A stretch of DNA of 64,000 nucleotides from assembly GCF_900106525.1 (NCBI RefSeq), contig NZ_FNOG01000003.1:222261-286260 (forward strand), written 5' to 3'. The position numbers were made by a program, and so were the translations under genes. Within the stretch, counting starts at the first letter, position 1. Every line of letters starts with the position of its first letter. Source of the DNA: Lysobacter enzymogenes (lineage in GTDB: Bacteria; Pseudomonadota; Gammaproteobacteria; Xanthomonadales; Xanthomonadaceae). Shown piece by piece: positions 16,907 to 26,271 of this stretch. A model generated the notes under the pieces. The model worked only from the letters and a program-made list of their open reading frames with translations. It was not told where the DNA came from and did not search any database.

Positions 16907-17335
16907 ATGGACACGATGGACACCAAAACGATCTTCCTGCCCGCGTTGGCGATGGCCGTGCTGACCTGCGTGGTGTGGCTGCGTCTGTTCTACGTGCGCA
17001 TCGGCCAGATGAAGCGCGAGCGCATCCATCCGCAATCGGTGGCGACCTCCGCGCAAGCGGTGGCGAAGCTGACCGAGTCGCGGGCCGCGGACAATTTCCG
17101 CAACCTGTTCGAGTTGCCGGTGCTGTTCTACCTGGCCCTGGTGGTGATCGCGATCAACGGCCTGACCGACACCGCGACGCTGACCCTGGCCTGGCTGTTC
17201 GTCGCCCTGCGCGTCGCCCACAGCGCGATCCAGTGCAGCTACAACAAGGTCATGCACCGCTTCTATGCCTACGCGGCCGGCGGCGCGGTGCTGTGGCTGC
17301 TGTGGGCGCTCGTCGGCATCGGTCTGCTGGTGTAA
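16907..17335 (+). CDS. MAPEG-family membrane protein
   Basis: A 142-aa protein with four hydrophobic segments: about 9-28, 65-85, 90-110 and 120-141. The middle carries the MAPEG-type sequence [15 protein letters not shown] and R-V-A-H-S-A-I-Q, where the R-N-x-x-E region is where glutathione-type MAPEG enzymes bind their cofactor. The MAPEG superfamily covers membrane glutathione transferases and eicosanoid enzymes; bacterial members are mostly uncharacterised. It lies between sdhB and sdhE, an unusual insertion in an otherwise respiratory block, and is separated from sdhB by a terminator. Confidence 0.82.
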   Translation: MDTMDTKTIFLPALAMAVLTCVVWLRLFYVRIGQMKRERIHPQSVATSAQAVAKLTESRAADNFRNLFELPVLFYLALVVIAINGLTDTATLTLAWLFVALRVAHSAIQCSYNKVMHRFYAYAAGGAVLWLLWALVGIGLLV

Positions 17336-17400
17336 GCGGGCTTGTTGGTACCGCCGGACATCGGCCGCCGGCGCGGATTTTGCGATTGCAGGAGATTTCG

Positions 17401-17673
17401 ATGAGCGACCCCCCCCCCGCCGACGAGCGCGACGAACTCGAACTGCGCCGCCTGCGCTGGCGCTGCCGCCGCGGCATGCGCGAGCTCGACCAATTGTTCG
17501 GGCGTTATCTCGACCGCGCATGGCGGCAATCCTCCGACGAGGAGCGCGGGGTTTTCCTACGCCTGCTGGAAACCGAGGACGATAAGCTCTGGCACTGGTT
17601 CATGGGCCACGAGGCAGCGCAGGATGCGCGATTGCAGGAACTGGTGGAGAAGATCCGCAACCTCCCGGTCTGA
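17401..17673 (+). CDS. sdhE: FAD assembly factor SdhE
   Basis: A 90-aa protein of the usual SdhE/YgfY size. The key motif R-R-G-M-R-E-L-D (the R-G-x-x-E box) sits at residues 24-31, followed by helices with W-H-W-F-M-G-H-E. SdhE binds SdhA or FrdA in the cytoplasm and promotes covalent FAD attachment. The ATG has a GGAGAT Shine-Dalgarno seven bases upstream. It is followed by the ygfX-like gene, as in enterobacteria, where the pair was also described as the CptB/CptA antitoxin-toxin system. Confidence 0.9.
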   Translation: MSDPPPADERDELELRRLRWRCRRGMRELDQLFGRYLDRAWRQSSDEERGVFLRLLETEDDKLWHWFMGHEAAQDARLQELVEKIRNLPV

Positions 17674-17743
17674 GGCGGATGCGGCTGCGGGATCGCGGCC
17701 GGCTTCGGCATCGGGCCGCGCGCGCGAAAACGCGGGCGCGGCG

Positions 17744-18250
17744 ATGCGCGCGATCGTGCGGTGCTGCGAGCGGCTTGCCGGATCGGTGGCGGCGAACCTC
17801 GACCGGATCGCCGGCGCTGCCGCGGTCGCCGAATCCTCGCCCGGCTGCGTCGATTGGCGCTCCTCGCGCCTGCTCGCCGCCGGCCTGCTCCTGATCGGCC
17901 TGCTCGGCGGCTGCGCCGTCGTCGCCAGCGAGTGCCCGCCGCGGCTGGCGTGGCCCGCGGCCGTGCTGGCGGCGGGGTGGGGCGCGCTGCTGGCCCGGCG
18001 CGAACTGCGCCGCCCGCCGCGCCGCTTGCGCCTGGCCGGCGCAAGCGCCTGGCTCGACGAGGCGCCGATCGCGCAGACCCGCCTGTACTGGCGCGGCCCG
18101 CTGATCCGGCTGGAATTCCGCGCCGCCGACGGCCGCCGCGGCCGCCTGCTGTGGTGGCCGGACAGCCTGGACGCCCACGGCCGGCGTGAACTCCGGCTGG
18201 CCGCCGCGGTCGCAACCGATGCGTGCGTACCGCGTTCGATGGCACCATGA
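17744..18250 (+). CDS. YgfX-like (CptA-like) inner-membrane protein
   Basis: A 168-aa protein with a hydrophobic hairpin at about residues 44-85 (L-L-A-A-G-L-L-L-I-G-L-L-G-G and W-P-A-A-V-L-A-A-G-W). A soluble C-terminal half follows with W-R-G-P-L-I-R-L-E-F, R-R-G-R-L-L-W-W-P-D-S-L-D and a terminal R-E-L-R-L-A. The W-P-D-S-L-D block and the two-helix layout match the YgfX family. In E. coli it sits next to sdhE and was reported to affect the division/cell-shape proteins FtsZ and MreB. An upstream ATG at 17624 would overlap sdhE by 50 bases; I prefer 17744. The family call rests on the pattern plus the sdhE neighbour. Confidence 0.7.
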   Translation: MRAIVRCCERLAGSVAANLDRIAGAAAVAESSPGCVDWRSSRLLAAGLLLIGLLGGCAVVASECPPRLAWPAAVLAAGWGALLARRELRRPPRRLRLAGASAWLDEAPIAQTRLYWRGPLIRLEFRAADGRRGRLLWWPDSLDAHGRRELRLAAAVATDACVPRSMAP

Positions 18251-18253
18251 GCG

Positions 18254-18350
18254 CGGATCAGGGATTCGGGATTCGGGATCGGGACGCGGCCAGATCGCCT
18301 CCCGCCCCGGGTTTCCACCCCATCCCCCGTCCCTAATCCCAATCCCGGTT
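18254..18350. repeat. GGGATTCGGGATT-type intergenic repeat
   Basis: Iterated GGGATTCGGGATTCGGGAT (from 18259) and a mirrored CCCTAATCCCAATCCCGG (to 18350) lie between ygfX and the Lol permease gene. It resembles a common xanthomonad intergenic module and has no gene content. Confidence 0.55.
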
Positions 18351-18352
18351 AC

Positions 18353-19597
18353 ATGTTCAAACCCATATCAGTCGCCATCGGCCTGCGTTATCTGCGCGCC
18401 AAGCGCCGCAACGGCTTCATCTCCTTCATCTCGCTCGCCTCGATCGCCGGCATCGCCCTGGGCGTGACCGCGCTGATCACCACGCTGGCGGTGATGAGCG
18501 GTTTCCAGCGCGAGATCCGCGACCGCATGCTGCAGATGGCCGCGCACGCCACGGTCAGCGCCTACGGCGAGCCGTTGGCGGACTGGCGCCACGCGGTCGA
18601 GATGGCCACCGCCGACAAGCGCGTCGCCGGCGCCGCACCGTATGTCGAGAAGGAAGCGCTGCTCTCGGCCACGCGCCAGCAACCGGCGATCGTGCGCGGC
18701 GTCGATCCGGCGCTGGAAGGCCGGGTCTCGGTGCTGGCCGACAAGATGGTGCAGGGCAAGCTCGACTCGCTCGAGCCGGGCAGCTTCAACATCGTGCTCG
18801 GCAAGGAACTGGCGCTGTGGATGGGCGCCCAGGTCGGCGACAGCGTGGTGATGATGACCGCCGACGGCCGCAGCACGCCGATGGGGGCGATGCCGCAGCT
18901 CAAGCGCTTCACCGTCAGCGGCATCTTCGAAGCCGGCTACAACGAATACGACAAGGGCATGGCGGTCGCCAACATGCAGGACATGCAGCGGGTGCTGCGC
19001 ATGGGCGACGGCGTCACCGGCGTGCGCCTGAAACTGCACGACATGGACCAGGCCTGGGACGTGGCGCGCGATCTGGCGGTCAACCTCGGCGGCCCGTACC
19101 GGGTCACCGACTGGAGCAGCGACAACGCCAACATGTTCCGCGCGCTCAAGATGGAGAAGACGGTGATGGCGATCCTGCTGTCGCTGATCATCGCCATGGG
19201 CGCGTTCAACCTGGTGTCCTCGCAGGTGATGCTGGTCACCGACAAGCAGGCCGACATCGCGATCCAGCGCACCCTCGGCCTCACGCCGATGAGCGTGATG
19301 CGCATCTTCGTGGTCCAGGGCACCTTGATCGGCATCATCGGCACCGTGCTCGGCGTGATCGGCGGCATCGTGCTGACCCTGAACCTGGAACACATCCTCA
19401 AGGCCATCGAGAGCGTGCTTGGCGTGCAGTTGCTGCCCGAGGACGTCTACTACATCACCGGCCTTCCGACCGACCTGCAAACCAGCGACGTGACCATCAT
19501 CGCCTGCGTCGCCCTGGCCATGGCGTTCCTGGCCACCATCTATCCCGCCTGGCGCGCTGCGCGCACGGCCCCGGCCGAGGCGCTGCGTTATGAGTGA
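18353..19597 (+). CDS. Lipoprotein-releasing ABC transporter permease (LolC/E family)
   Basis: A 414-aa inner-membrane protein. A first helix with [15 protein letters not shown] is followed by a large periplasmic domain (about 50-265) and three C-terminal membrane helices with the FtsX/Lol layout. The [13 protein letters not shown] motif is the coupling segment. It extracts mature lipoproteins from the inner membrane for transfer to LolA. Only one permease gene is seen beside lolD, so the complex may be a LolF-type homodimer rather than a LolCE heterodimer; a second copy elsewhere in the genome cannot be excluded. It overlaps lolD by eight bases. Confidence 0.9.
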   Translation: MFKPISVAIGLRYLRAKRRNGFISFISLASIAGIALGVTALITTLAVMSGFQREIRDRMLQMAAHATVSAYGEPLADWRHAVEMATADKRVAGAAPYVEKEALLSATRQQPAIVRGVDPALEGRVSVLADKMVQGKLDSLEPGSFNIVLGKELALWMGAQVGDSVVMMTADGRSTPMGAMPQLKRFTVSGIFEAGYNEYDKGMAVANMQDMQRVLRMGDGVTGVRLKLHDMDQAWDVARDLAVNLGGPYRVTDWSSDNANMFRALKMEKTVMAILLSLIIAMGAFNLVSSQVMLVTDKQADIAIQRTLGLTPMSVMRIFVVQGTLIGIIGTVLGVIGGIVLTLNLEHILKAIESVLGVQLLPEDVYYITGLPTDLQTSDVTIIACVALAMAFLATIYPAWRAARTAPAEALRYE

Positions 19598-20462
19598 CAA
19601 GCGCATCCAATCGGCCGGCGCGCCGAGCGCGGCCGCGACGGCCGACGACATCGTGTTGTCCTGCGAAGGGCTGGCGATGACCTATTCGGAAGGCAAGCTG
19701 CACACGCCGGTGTTCGACGGTCTGCAGCTGTCGGTGCGGCGCGGCGAGACAGTCGCGATCCTGGGCGCGTCCGGCGCCGGCAAGAGCACCTTGCTGCATC
19801 TGCTTGGCGGACTGGACAAGCCTACCGCCGGCGAGGTCTACGTCTGCGGCCATCGCATGAGCGCGCTGTCGGATCGCTCGCGCGGCATATTGCGCAATGA
19901 GTCGCTGGGCTTCGTCTATCAGTTCCACCATCTGCTGCCGGAGTTCACCGCGCTCGAGAACGTGATGCTGCCGATCCTGCTCAGCGGCCAGCCGCTGCGA
20001 TTGCGCGACTGGTGGTTGAAGGGGCGCACCGGAGCCGTGGGAGTAGGGGCGGTCCTGCTCGGCATCCCGGGCCTGCTGTTCTACGACCTGCCGCGTTATT
20101 TGACGCGTTCGTACTCCGAGGTGGAAGCCGCGCGCGAGCGCGCGCTCAGCCTGCTCGAATCGGTCGGCCTGGGGCATCGCCTCAACCACAAGCCCGGCGA
20201 ACTGTCCGGCGGCGAGCGCCAGCGCGCCGCGGTCGCGCGCGCCCTGGTCAACCGCCCGGCCTGCGTGCTCGGCGATGAACCCACCGGCAACCTCGACGAA
20301 AAAACCGCCGCGACCGTGTTCGAGCTGATGCTCGCGCTCAACCGCGACCAGGGCACGAGCCTGGTGATGGTGACCCACGATCGGCGCCTGGCGCGGCGGC
20401 TGGACCGGGTGATGGAGCTTCACGAAGGCCGGTTGCGCGAGTTGGCGGCGAGCGAGGTCTGA
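19590..20462 (+). CDS. lolD: Lipoprotein-releasing ABC ATPase LolD with a roughly 40-aa insertion
   Basis: A 290-aa ATPase, longer than the usual 230 or so residues of LolD. It shows Walker A G-A-S-G-A-G-K-S (59-66), Q-loop Q111, F-H-H-L-L-P-E-F-T, signature L-S-G-G-E (205-209), Walker B V-L-G-D-E-P and switch H263. About 20 extra residues precede the core. A second extra segment of about 40 residues (138-177) lies where LolD normally passes directly to the helix before the signature. It is hydrophobic ([14 protein letters not shown]), very unusual for a cytosolic ATPase domain. It powers lipoprotein release with the adjacent permease. Confidence 0.9.
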   Translation: MSDKRIQSAGAPSAAATADDIVLSCEGLAMTYSEGKLHTPVFDGLQLSVRRGETVAILGASGAGKSTLLHLLGGLDKPTAGEVYVCGHRMSALSDRSRGILRNESLGFVYQFHHLLPEFTALENVMLPILLSGQPLRLRDWWLKGRTGAVGVGAVLLGIPGLLFYDLPRYLTRSYSEVEAARERALSLLESVGLGHRLNHKPGELSGGERQRAAVARALVNRPACVLGDEPTGNLDEKTAATVFELMLALNRDQGTSLVMVTHDRRLARRLDRVMELHEGRLRELAASEV

Positions 20463-20490
20463 TCCTCGCCCGCGCCAGCTGCGCGATCCG

Positions 20491-20521
20491 ACTGTAGGAG
20501 CGGCGCAAGCCGCGACCACGA
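20491..20521. repeat. GTAGGAGCGGCGCAAGCCGCGACC repeat, single arm
   Basis: A single copy of the repeat family also found at 27327-27391 (paired) and 50294-50322. It forms a short GCGGC/GCCGC hairpin. It is in the 307-base gap before comEC, where I see nothing else. Confidence 0.7.
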
Positions 20522-20769
20522 CAATAGAACTACGACGAACCTTCCGGCGCCGGCGCTGACCGTCCGGCGTCGTCGTGCCTGGCCGTCTTGCAGAACGCCC
20601 GTCGCCGTTTTCCGACCCGTCGCCGCGCCGAGAGCCTACGCCGATCCCGGATTCCAGGCGATGCGCTCGTCTTTGCCGCATCGCTAAGGTTGTCCACGCC
20701 AACCAGCGCGATCCGCGACCTCGCGACCCTGATCGCAATGCAACTGCACCGCCGGCGAAGGAGAACGCC

Positions 20770-23175
20770 ATGTTCGAAGCGGCAAGGACGCCGCCGTTCG
20801 GAAAACTCGTCGCGATTACTTTGCTCGCCGGCATCGGCGCCGCATTGGCAGCGCCGCGATTGTTTCCCTGGCAGGCAATGACGCTGCTGCTCTGGCTCGC
20901 CGCAGCCGGGTGGTGGCGGCTGCGGCGCGCCCGCGCACTGGCAGTATTCGCATTCGGCTTCGCCCTGGCGAGCCTGCATGCGGCGCACGCGCTGGCGCTG
21001 CAACTGCCGTCGGACTGGGAAAAGCGCGACGCGACCCTCAGCGGCCGCATCGTCGATCTGCCCACGCACGAAGCGCGCCGCAGCCAGTTCCGTTTCCGCG
21101 TCGACGACGACGCCTTGCAACCCGCGCCGCTGCGCGGACGCTTGTTGCGCCTGGCGTGGTACGACGACGCCTCGCAGCCGCGCGCCGCACTGAAAGCCGG
21201 CCAGCGCTGGCGCCTGCAAGCGCGCGTGCGAGCGCCGCGCGGGCTGCGCAACCCTGGCGGCCCGGACGCCGAGAAGTACGCGCTGGCGCAGCGGCTCAGC
21301 GCCAACGGTTATCTGCGCGATCCGCAGCTCAGCGCGCGTCTGCTCGCGCCGCCCACCGGGCTGGATGCGTGGCGCGAAGCGATGTGCGCGCGCATCGCCG
21401 CGGCGGTGCCGACGCCGGCCGCGCGCTTCGTGCGCGCGCTCGCGCTCGGCGACACGCGCGGCCTCGACGATGCCGACTGGGAGGTGCTGCGCGCCAACGG
21501 TTTGACCCACCTGATCGCGATTTCCGGTTTCCACGTCGGCCTCGCCGCAGGCTTCTTCGCCCTGTTCGCACGCGGCTTGTGGTGGTTGTTGCCAGCGCTC
21601 GGTCGGCGCGTGCCGGCGGTTGCGGCCGCGTCGGCGGCGGCGATGGCCGGCGGCCTGCTGTACGCCGCGGCGGCCGGTTTCGCCCTGCCGACGGTGCGCA
21701 CGTGGTTGATGATCGCGGTGGTGGCGGGGTTGCGGCTGCTGCGGCGGCCGCAGCGCGGCGCCGATGCGCTGGCGCTGGCGGCGATCGCGGTGATGTTGGC
21801 CGATCCGCTGGCATTGCTCGGCGCGGGTTTCTGGCTGAGCTTCCTCGGCGTGGCCTGGCTGCTGTGGTGTCTGCCGGCGGCGGGCGAGGGCGGTTGGCGC
21901 GAACGCCTGGGCGGTTTCGTCTCGGCCCAGGGCGTGGCCAGCCTTGGATTGCTGCCGCTGTGCGCCGCGTTGTTTGGCCAGGCCTCGCTGGCCGGGCCGC
22001 TGGCCAACCTGATCGCGGTGCCGTGGTGGAGCCTGGTGGTGGTGCCGCTGGCCTTGATCGGCACCGGCCTGGAAACCGTGCACGCCGGTGTCGGCGCGTT
22101 CGCCTGGCGCTGGGCCGCGGCTTGTTTCGAACCCGGCTGGCCCTGGTTCCAGGCCCTGGCCCGCAGCGGCCTGGCGCTGTGGTGGCTGCCGGAGCCGCGC
22201 TGGTTCGCCTTGCCGCTGGCCCTGCTCGGCGCGTTCTGGCTGCTGTTGCCGCGCGGCACGCCCGGCAAGGCGCTGGCGCTGCTGCTATGGCTGCCGCTGC
22301 TGTGGCCGGACCGGCGCCTGCCCGTGCCGGGCGAGGCCGAACTGGTGGTGCTCGACGTCGGCCAGGGCCTGTCGGTGCTGGTGCGCACGGCCCATCACAG
22401 CTTGCTGTTCGACGCCGGCCCGGCGGTGCGCGACGGCTTCGACGCCGGCGAGCGCGCGGTGGTGCCGGCGCTGCATGCCTTGGGCGTGCGCCGGCTCGAT
22501 GCGGCGGTCGCCAGCCACGGCGATCAGGACCACGCCGGCGGGCTGGCCGCAGTGTTGCGCGCGTTTCCCGCGCCGCTGCGGCTGGGGCCGCCCGATATCG
22601 CCGGCGAAGCCGTGCGCGGCTTGGATCTGAAGACTTGCGAGGCCGGCCGCGAATGGCGCTGGGACGGCGTGCGCCTGCGTTTTCTGCATCCGCCCCGACA
22701 CTTTCCCTATCTGCGCAACGAGTCCAGCTGCGTACTGCGCATCGACAGCGAGCACGGCAGCGCGCTGCTGACCGGCGACATCGGCGAGGTGGTCGAGCGC
22801 GATCTGGTCCGGCGCGCGGCGCAAACGCCGGCCGAGACGGTGCGCGCCGACGTGGTCCTGGTCGCTCACCACGGCAGCGCCGAATCGTCCGATCCGGCCT
22901 TCGTGCGCGCCGTCGGCGCCCGCTACGCCCTGGTCTCCAGCGGCTACGGCAACCGTTTCGGCCATCCGCGCGCGGACGTGGTCGAGCGCTGGCGCGGGGC
23001 CGGCGCGGAGGTCGCCGACACCGCTGCCGGCGGCGCCCTGCGGATCGGCTTGCGCGCGCCGGCGGACGCAGCCGCCCGCAACGCGGGCCTGCGTCTGGAA
23101 ACGCGACGCCAGGCACACCCAAGGCTGTGGGACGCGAGCCGGCGCGCGCCTGGGCTATCCTATCGGCCGGATTGA
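20770..23175 (+). CDS. comEC: ComEC/Rec2 DNA-uptake channel protein
   Basis: An 801-aa polytopic membrane protein. An N-terminal soluble domain (about 70-195) is followed by the Competence membrane domain with G-D-T-R-G-L and the hallmark G-L-T-H-L-I-A-I-S-G-F-H-V-G near residue 243, with many helices to about 520. The C terminus is a metallo-beta-lactamase domain with L-D-V-G-Q-G-L-S-V-L and S-H-G-D-Q-D-H-A-G-G. It forms the inner-membrane channel for single-stranded DNA during natural transformation. The start at 20770 has family-like sequence and an AAGGAGAA Shine-Dalgarno; the earlier open frame is low-complexity. It sits 27 bases ahead of exbB. Confidence 0.92.
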   Translation: MFEAARTPPFGKLVAITLLAGIGAALAAPRLFPWQAMTLLLWLAAAGWWRLRRARALAVFAFGFALASLHAAHALALQLPSDWEKRDATLSGRIVDLPTHEARRSQFRFRVDDDALQPAPLRGRLLRLAWYDDASQPRAALKAGQRWRLQARVRAPRGLRNPGGPDAEKYALAQRLSANGYLRDPQLSARLLAPPTGLDAWREAMCARIAAAVPTPAARFVRALALGDTRGLDDADWEVLRANGLTHLIAISGFHVGLAAGFFALFARGLWWLLPALGRRVPAVAAASAAAMAGGLLYAAAAGFALPTVRTWLMIAVVAGLRLLRRPQRGADALALAAIAVMLADPLALLGAGFWLSFLGVAWLLWCLPAAGEGGWRERLGGFVSAQGVASLGLLPLCAALFGQASLAGPLANLIAVPWWSLVVVPLALIGTGLETVHAGVGAFAWRWAAACFEPGWPWFQALARSGLALWWLPEPRWFALPLALLGAFWLLLPRGTPGKALALLLWLPLLWPDRRLPVPGEAELVVLDVGQGLSVLVRTAHHSLLFDAGPAVRDGFDAGERAVVPALHALGVRRLDAAVASHGDQDHAGGLAAVLRAFPAPLRLGPPDIAGEAVRGLDLKTCEAGREWRWDGVRLRFLHPPRHFPYLRNESSCVLRIDSEHGSALLTGDIGEVVERDLVRRAAQTPAETVRADVVLVAHHGSAESSDPAFVRAVGARYALVSSGYGNRFGHPRADVVERWRGAGAEVADTAAGGALRIGLRAPADAAARNAGLRLETRRQAHPRLWDASRRAPGLSYRPD

Positions 23176-23202
23176 AGTCGGCCACGGGCCGGGGGTTCGC
23201 GA

Positions 23203-23862
23203 GTGCTGGAACTGGTGAAGGCCGGCGGTTGGCCGATGATTCCGTTGTTGATCCTGTCGGCCGTGGCCCTGGCGATCATCATCGAGCGGCTGTGGACCCT
23301 GCGCCGGCGTGCGGTGCTGCCGCCGAACCTGGGCCAGGAAGTGCGCGCCTGGGCCGCCGGCGGCAAGCTCGATCCGGCCCACATTGAGTCGCTGCGCGCG
23401 ACCGCGCCGCTGGGCGCGCTGCTGGCCGCCGCGCTCGACGTGCGCGGCCGTCCGCGCGAGGAAATCCGCGAGCGCATCGAAGACGTGGGCCGGCATCTGG
23501 TCCACCGCATGGAGCGCTACCTGAACACGCTCGGCACCATCGCCGCCGCCGGTCCGCTGCTGGGCCTGTTCGGCACCGTGGTCGGCATGATCCAGATGTT
23601 CCTGGTCATCAACGACCACGGCATCGGCGACGTCAACCAGCTCGCCGGCGGCATCGGCAAGGCGCTGGTGTGCACCGCCACCGGCATGATCGTGGCGATC
23701 CCGGCGCTGATGGCGCACCGCTGGTTCCGCGGCCGCATCTCCGAATACATCGTGGCGATGGAGCACGAGGCCATCGCTCTGGTCGACGTGCTGCAGCAGC
23801 ATCCCGGCGAAGGCCGCGCCAGCGAGCCGCGTCCGGTGCGCCTGGCCGGCGGCCAGGGCTGA
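23203..23862 (+). CDS. exbB: ExbB/TolQ-type proton channel subunit
   Basis: A 219-aa MotA/TolQ/ExbB protein. It has an N-terminal helix (W-P-M-I-P-L-L-I-L-S-A-V-A-L), a cytoplasmic loop, and two closely spaced C-terminal helices. The conserved T-I-A-A-A-G-P-L-L-G-L-F-G-T-V-V-G-M and A-L-V-C-T-A-T-G-M-I-V-A-I-P-A motifs line the proton path. With ExbD it converts proton-motive force into mechanical work on an outer-membrane partner. It starts with GTG at 23203. No tonB gene lies nearby. The placement ahead of msbA-lpxK is typical of xanthomonads and suggests an envelope role; which TonB-like protein it serves is not visible. Confidence 0.9.
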   Translation: MLELVKAGGWPMIPLLILSAVALAIIIERLWTLRRRAVLPPNLGQEVRAWAAGGKLDPAHIESLRATAPLGALLAAALDVRGRPREEIRERIEDVGRHLVHRMERYLNTLGTIAAAGPLLGLFGTVVGMIQMFLVINDHGIGDVNQLAGGIGKALVCTATGMIVAIPALMAHRWFRGRISEYIVAMEHEAIALVDVLQQHPGEGRASEPRPVRLAGGQG

Positions 23863-23874
23863 GGCGCCGCCCGC

Positions 23875-24348
23875 ATGCGCATTCGCGACCACCGCGCCGA
23901 CGACGAGCCGGAGATCAACCTGGTCCCGCTGATCGACGTGATCCTGGTGCTGATCATCTTCTTCGTGGTCACCGCCACCTTCGACGCGCGCTCGGTGCTC
24001 AAGCTCGAGCTGCCGCGCGCCACCGGCGAGCCGTCCGGCGACGCCAGCCAGGCGCTGGTGGTGCTGGTCAACGCCGAGGGCCGCTATTTCGTCGGCGACC
24101 GCGAGGTGCTGCGCGACGATCTGGAATCGCTCAAGACCACCATCGCCGAAGTCGCCGGCGACAACCGCGACCGCACCGTGATGCTGCGCGCCGACGCGCG
24201 CACGCCGTACCAGGCCGTGGTCACCGTCTACGATGCGCTCGGCCAGCTCGGCTTTCGCAAGATCATGAGCGCGACCGCGCCGCCGGCGCCGTCCGCAGCG
24301 GCAGCCAAGCCCGCTGCCGGCGCGACGCCCTCGGGAGCGACGCGGTGA
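23875..24348 (+). CDS. exbD: ExbD/TolR-type proton channel subunit
   Basis: A 157-aa protein with the family signature E-I-N-L-V-P-L-I-D-V-I-L-V-L-I-I-F-F at residues 18-35. The Asp in P-L-I-D-V is the proton-carrying residue in the single membrane helix. A periplasmic domain follows with V-M-L-R-A-D-A and Y-Q-A-V-V-T-V-Y-D, and then a short Ala/Pro-rich tail. It partners the ExbB protein encoded 12 bases upstream. Its stop overlaps the GTG start of msbA (GTGA), coupling the energiser pair to the lipid A exporter gene. Confidence 0.9.
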   Translation: MRIRDHRADDEPEINLVPLIDVILVLIIFFVVTATFDARSVLKLELPRATGEPSGDASQALVVLVNAEGRYFVGDREVLRDDLESLKTTIAEVAGDNRDRTVMLRADARTPYQAVVTVYDALGQLGFRKIMSATAPPAPSAAAAKPAAGATPSGATR

Positions 24349-26099
24349 CGGCAGATCCGAACGCTTCGCCGTGGCAGACCTATCGCCGGCTGCTGCGCTT
24401 CGCGCTGCCTTACCGCAACCTGCTGTGGCTGGCGGGGATCGGCATGCTGATCGAAGCCGTCGCCGGCGCGGGCTTCACCAAGTTGATGGATCCGATCATC
24501 AACCAGACATTCATCGCCAAGAACAGCTCGGTGGCGGTGTGGTTGCCGGCGGCGATCGTCGGCCTGTTCGTGCTGCGCGGCATCGCCGGCTATGTCACCG
24601 ACTACTACATGGCCAAGTCCGGCCGCGGCGTCGCCCGCGACCTGCGCGTGCAGGTGCTGGGCAAGTACCTGCGCCTGCCGGGCTCGCGCTTCGATACCGA
24701 GCCGGTGCCGTCGATGCTGGTGCGGCTGGGCTCCGACAGCGATCAAGTCGCACAGGCCTCGGTCGATGCGATGAAGGTGATGGTGCAGCAGTCGACCCAG
24801 GCGCTGGCGTTGCTGGGCGTGATGCTGTGGACCAGCTGGCAGGTCACCGTCGCGGTGTTCCTGATGGCGCCGCCGCTGGCGTGGGTCATGGACAAGGTCG
24901 GCCGCCGCTATCGCCGCATCAGCCACCGCATCCAGGAGAGCGGGGCGCAGTTGCTGCTGGCCGCCGATCAGGCCTTGTCGAACCAGCAGGAAGTGAAGGT
25001 CTACGGCGCGCAGAAGTCCGAGCTCGACCGTTACGGCGCGATCGCCGATCACTACCTCAAGCTCAGCCTCAAGGTCGAATCCACCCGCTCGATCGCCTCG
25101 GGCATGGTCCAGCTGATGGGCTCGGTCGGCCTGGCGCTGCTGCTGTTCGTGGCCGGGCGCGAGGCCTTCGCCGGGCGCCTGGACGCCGGCGGCTTCGTGA
25201 CGCTGATGGTGTCGATGATGGCGATCATCCCCAACCTGCGCCAGCTCACCAACGTGCAGAACATGCTCCAGCGCGGCGTGGCCTCGGCTGAGCGCCTGTT
25301 CGAGGTGCTCGACGCCGCCGAGGAGCCCGACAGCGGCGACCGCGCGCTCGCGCGCAGCCGCGGGCTGATCGAATTCCGCGACGTCACCGCGCGCTATCCG
25401 GGCCAGGAGCGTCCGGCGCTGAGCGAGATCAGCTTCGTCGCCCGGCCGGGCACGGTCACCGCCATCGTCGGCCGCTCCGGCAGCGGCAAGTCGAGCCTGA
25501 TCAAGCTGATCCCGCGTTTCTACGATCCCGAGGCCGGGCAGATCCTGCTCGACGGCCACGACCTCACCGACTACAAGCTCGCCGACCTGCGCCGCCAGAT
25601 CGCCCTGGTCGGCCAGCAGGTGATGCTGTTCGATGGCACCATCGCGGCCAACGTGGCCTACGGCGAGATGCAGGACGTCGATGCGGCCACGCTCGCGCGC
25701 GCGATCCAGGGCGCCAACGCCGCCGAATTCGTCGACAAGCTGCCCGACGGCTTGAACGCGGCGATCGGCGCCAAGGGCGGCAAGCTCTCCGGCGGCCAGC
25801 GCCAGCGCCTGGCGATCGCCCGCGCGATGCTCAAGGACGCGCCGATCCTGATCCTCGACGAGGCTACCGCCGCGCTCGACACCGAGTCCGAGCGGCTGGT
25901 GCAGGACGCGCTGGAGCGGTTGATGCCCGACCGCACCACCTTGGTCATCGCCCATCGCTTGTCGACGATCGAGCACGCCGACCAGGTGCTGGTGATGGAC
26001 CAGGGACGCATCGTCGAACGCGGCTCGCACAGCGAACTGCTCGCCCACGGCGGCCTGTACGCGCACCTGCACCGCATGCAGTTCCGCGAGGCCGAATGA
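24345..26099 (+). CDS. msbA: Lipid A export ATP-binding/permease protein MsbA
   Basis: A 584-aa ABC half-transporter. The N-terminal membrane domain has six helices (about 20-320), and the ATPase domain has Walker [10 protein letters not shown] near residue 375, signature L-S-G-G-Q-R-Q-R near 482, and Walker B I-L-I-L-D-E-A-T. It flips core-lipid A across the inner membrane as a homodimer. The family call is supported by the length, the M-D-P-I-I-N-Q-T-F start region and the following lpxK gene. The GTG start overlaps the exbD stop; a longer upstream frame is only an antisense-like extension through exbB/exbD and is rejected. Confidence 0.93.
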   Translation: MTADPNASPWQTYRRLLRFALPYRNLLWLAGIGMLIEAVAGAGFTKLMDPIINQTFIAKNSSVAVWLPAAIVGLFVLRGIAGYVTDYYMAKSGRGVARDLRVQVLGKYLRLPGSRFDTEPVPSMLVRLGSDSDQVAQASVDAMKVMVQQSTQALALLGVMLWTSWQVTVAVFLMAPPLAWVMDKVGRRYRRISHRIQESGAQLLLAADQALSNQQEVKVYGAQKSELDRYGAIADHYLKLSLKVESTRSIASGMVQLMGSVGLALLLFVAGREAFAGRLDAGGFVTLMVSMMAIIPNLRQLTNVQNMLQRGVASAERLFEVLDAAEEPDSGDRALARSRGLIEFRDVTARYPGQERPALSEISFVARPGTVTAIVGRSGSGKSSLIKLIPRFYDPEAGQILLDGHDLTDYKLADLRRQIALVGQQVMLFDGTIAANVAYGEMQDVDAATLARAIQGANAAEFVDKLPDGLNAAIGAKGGKLSGGQRQRLAIARAMLKDAPILILDEATAALDTESERLVQDALERLMPDRTTLVIAHRLSTIEHADQVLVMDQGRIVERGSHSELLAHGGLYAHLHRMQFREAE

Positions 26100-26271
26100 A
26101 CGCGGTGGCCATTGGCGCGATCAAGCGCGCGAGTTCGGATGCTGCGTGTGTGGCGATGGCTCGTGCCGCCGCCGACGATGTCGCGAATCGGTCCGCACGC
26201 GCCGCGATGAGCGCCGTTGCGGCGCATCGCCGCGCATCCGCGCTGCATATCGCGACCCGGAGCGCGCAGCG

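Noticed and set aside
17401-18250. SdhE/YgfX as a toxin-antitoxin module
   Set aside because: SdhE motifs and the sdh context support the flavinylation role; the CptAB toxin idea is not shown by sequence.
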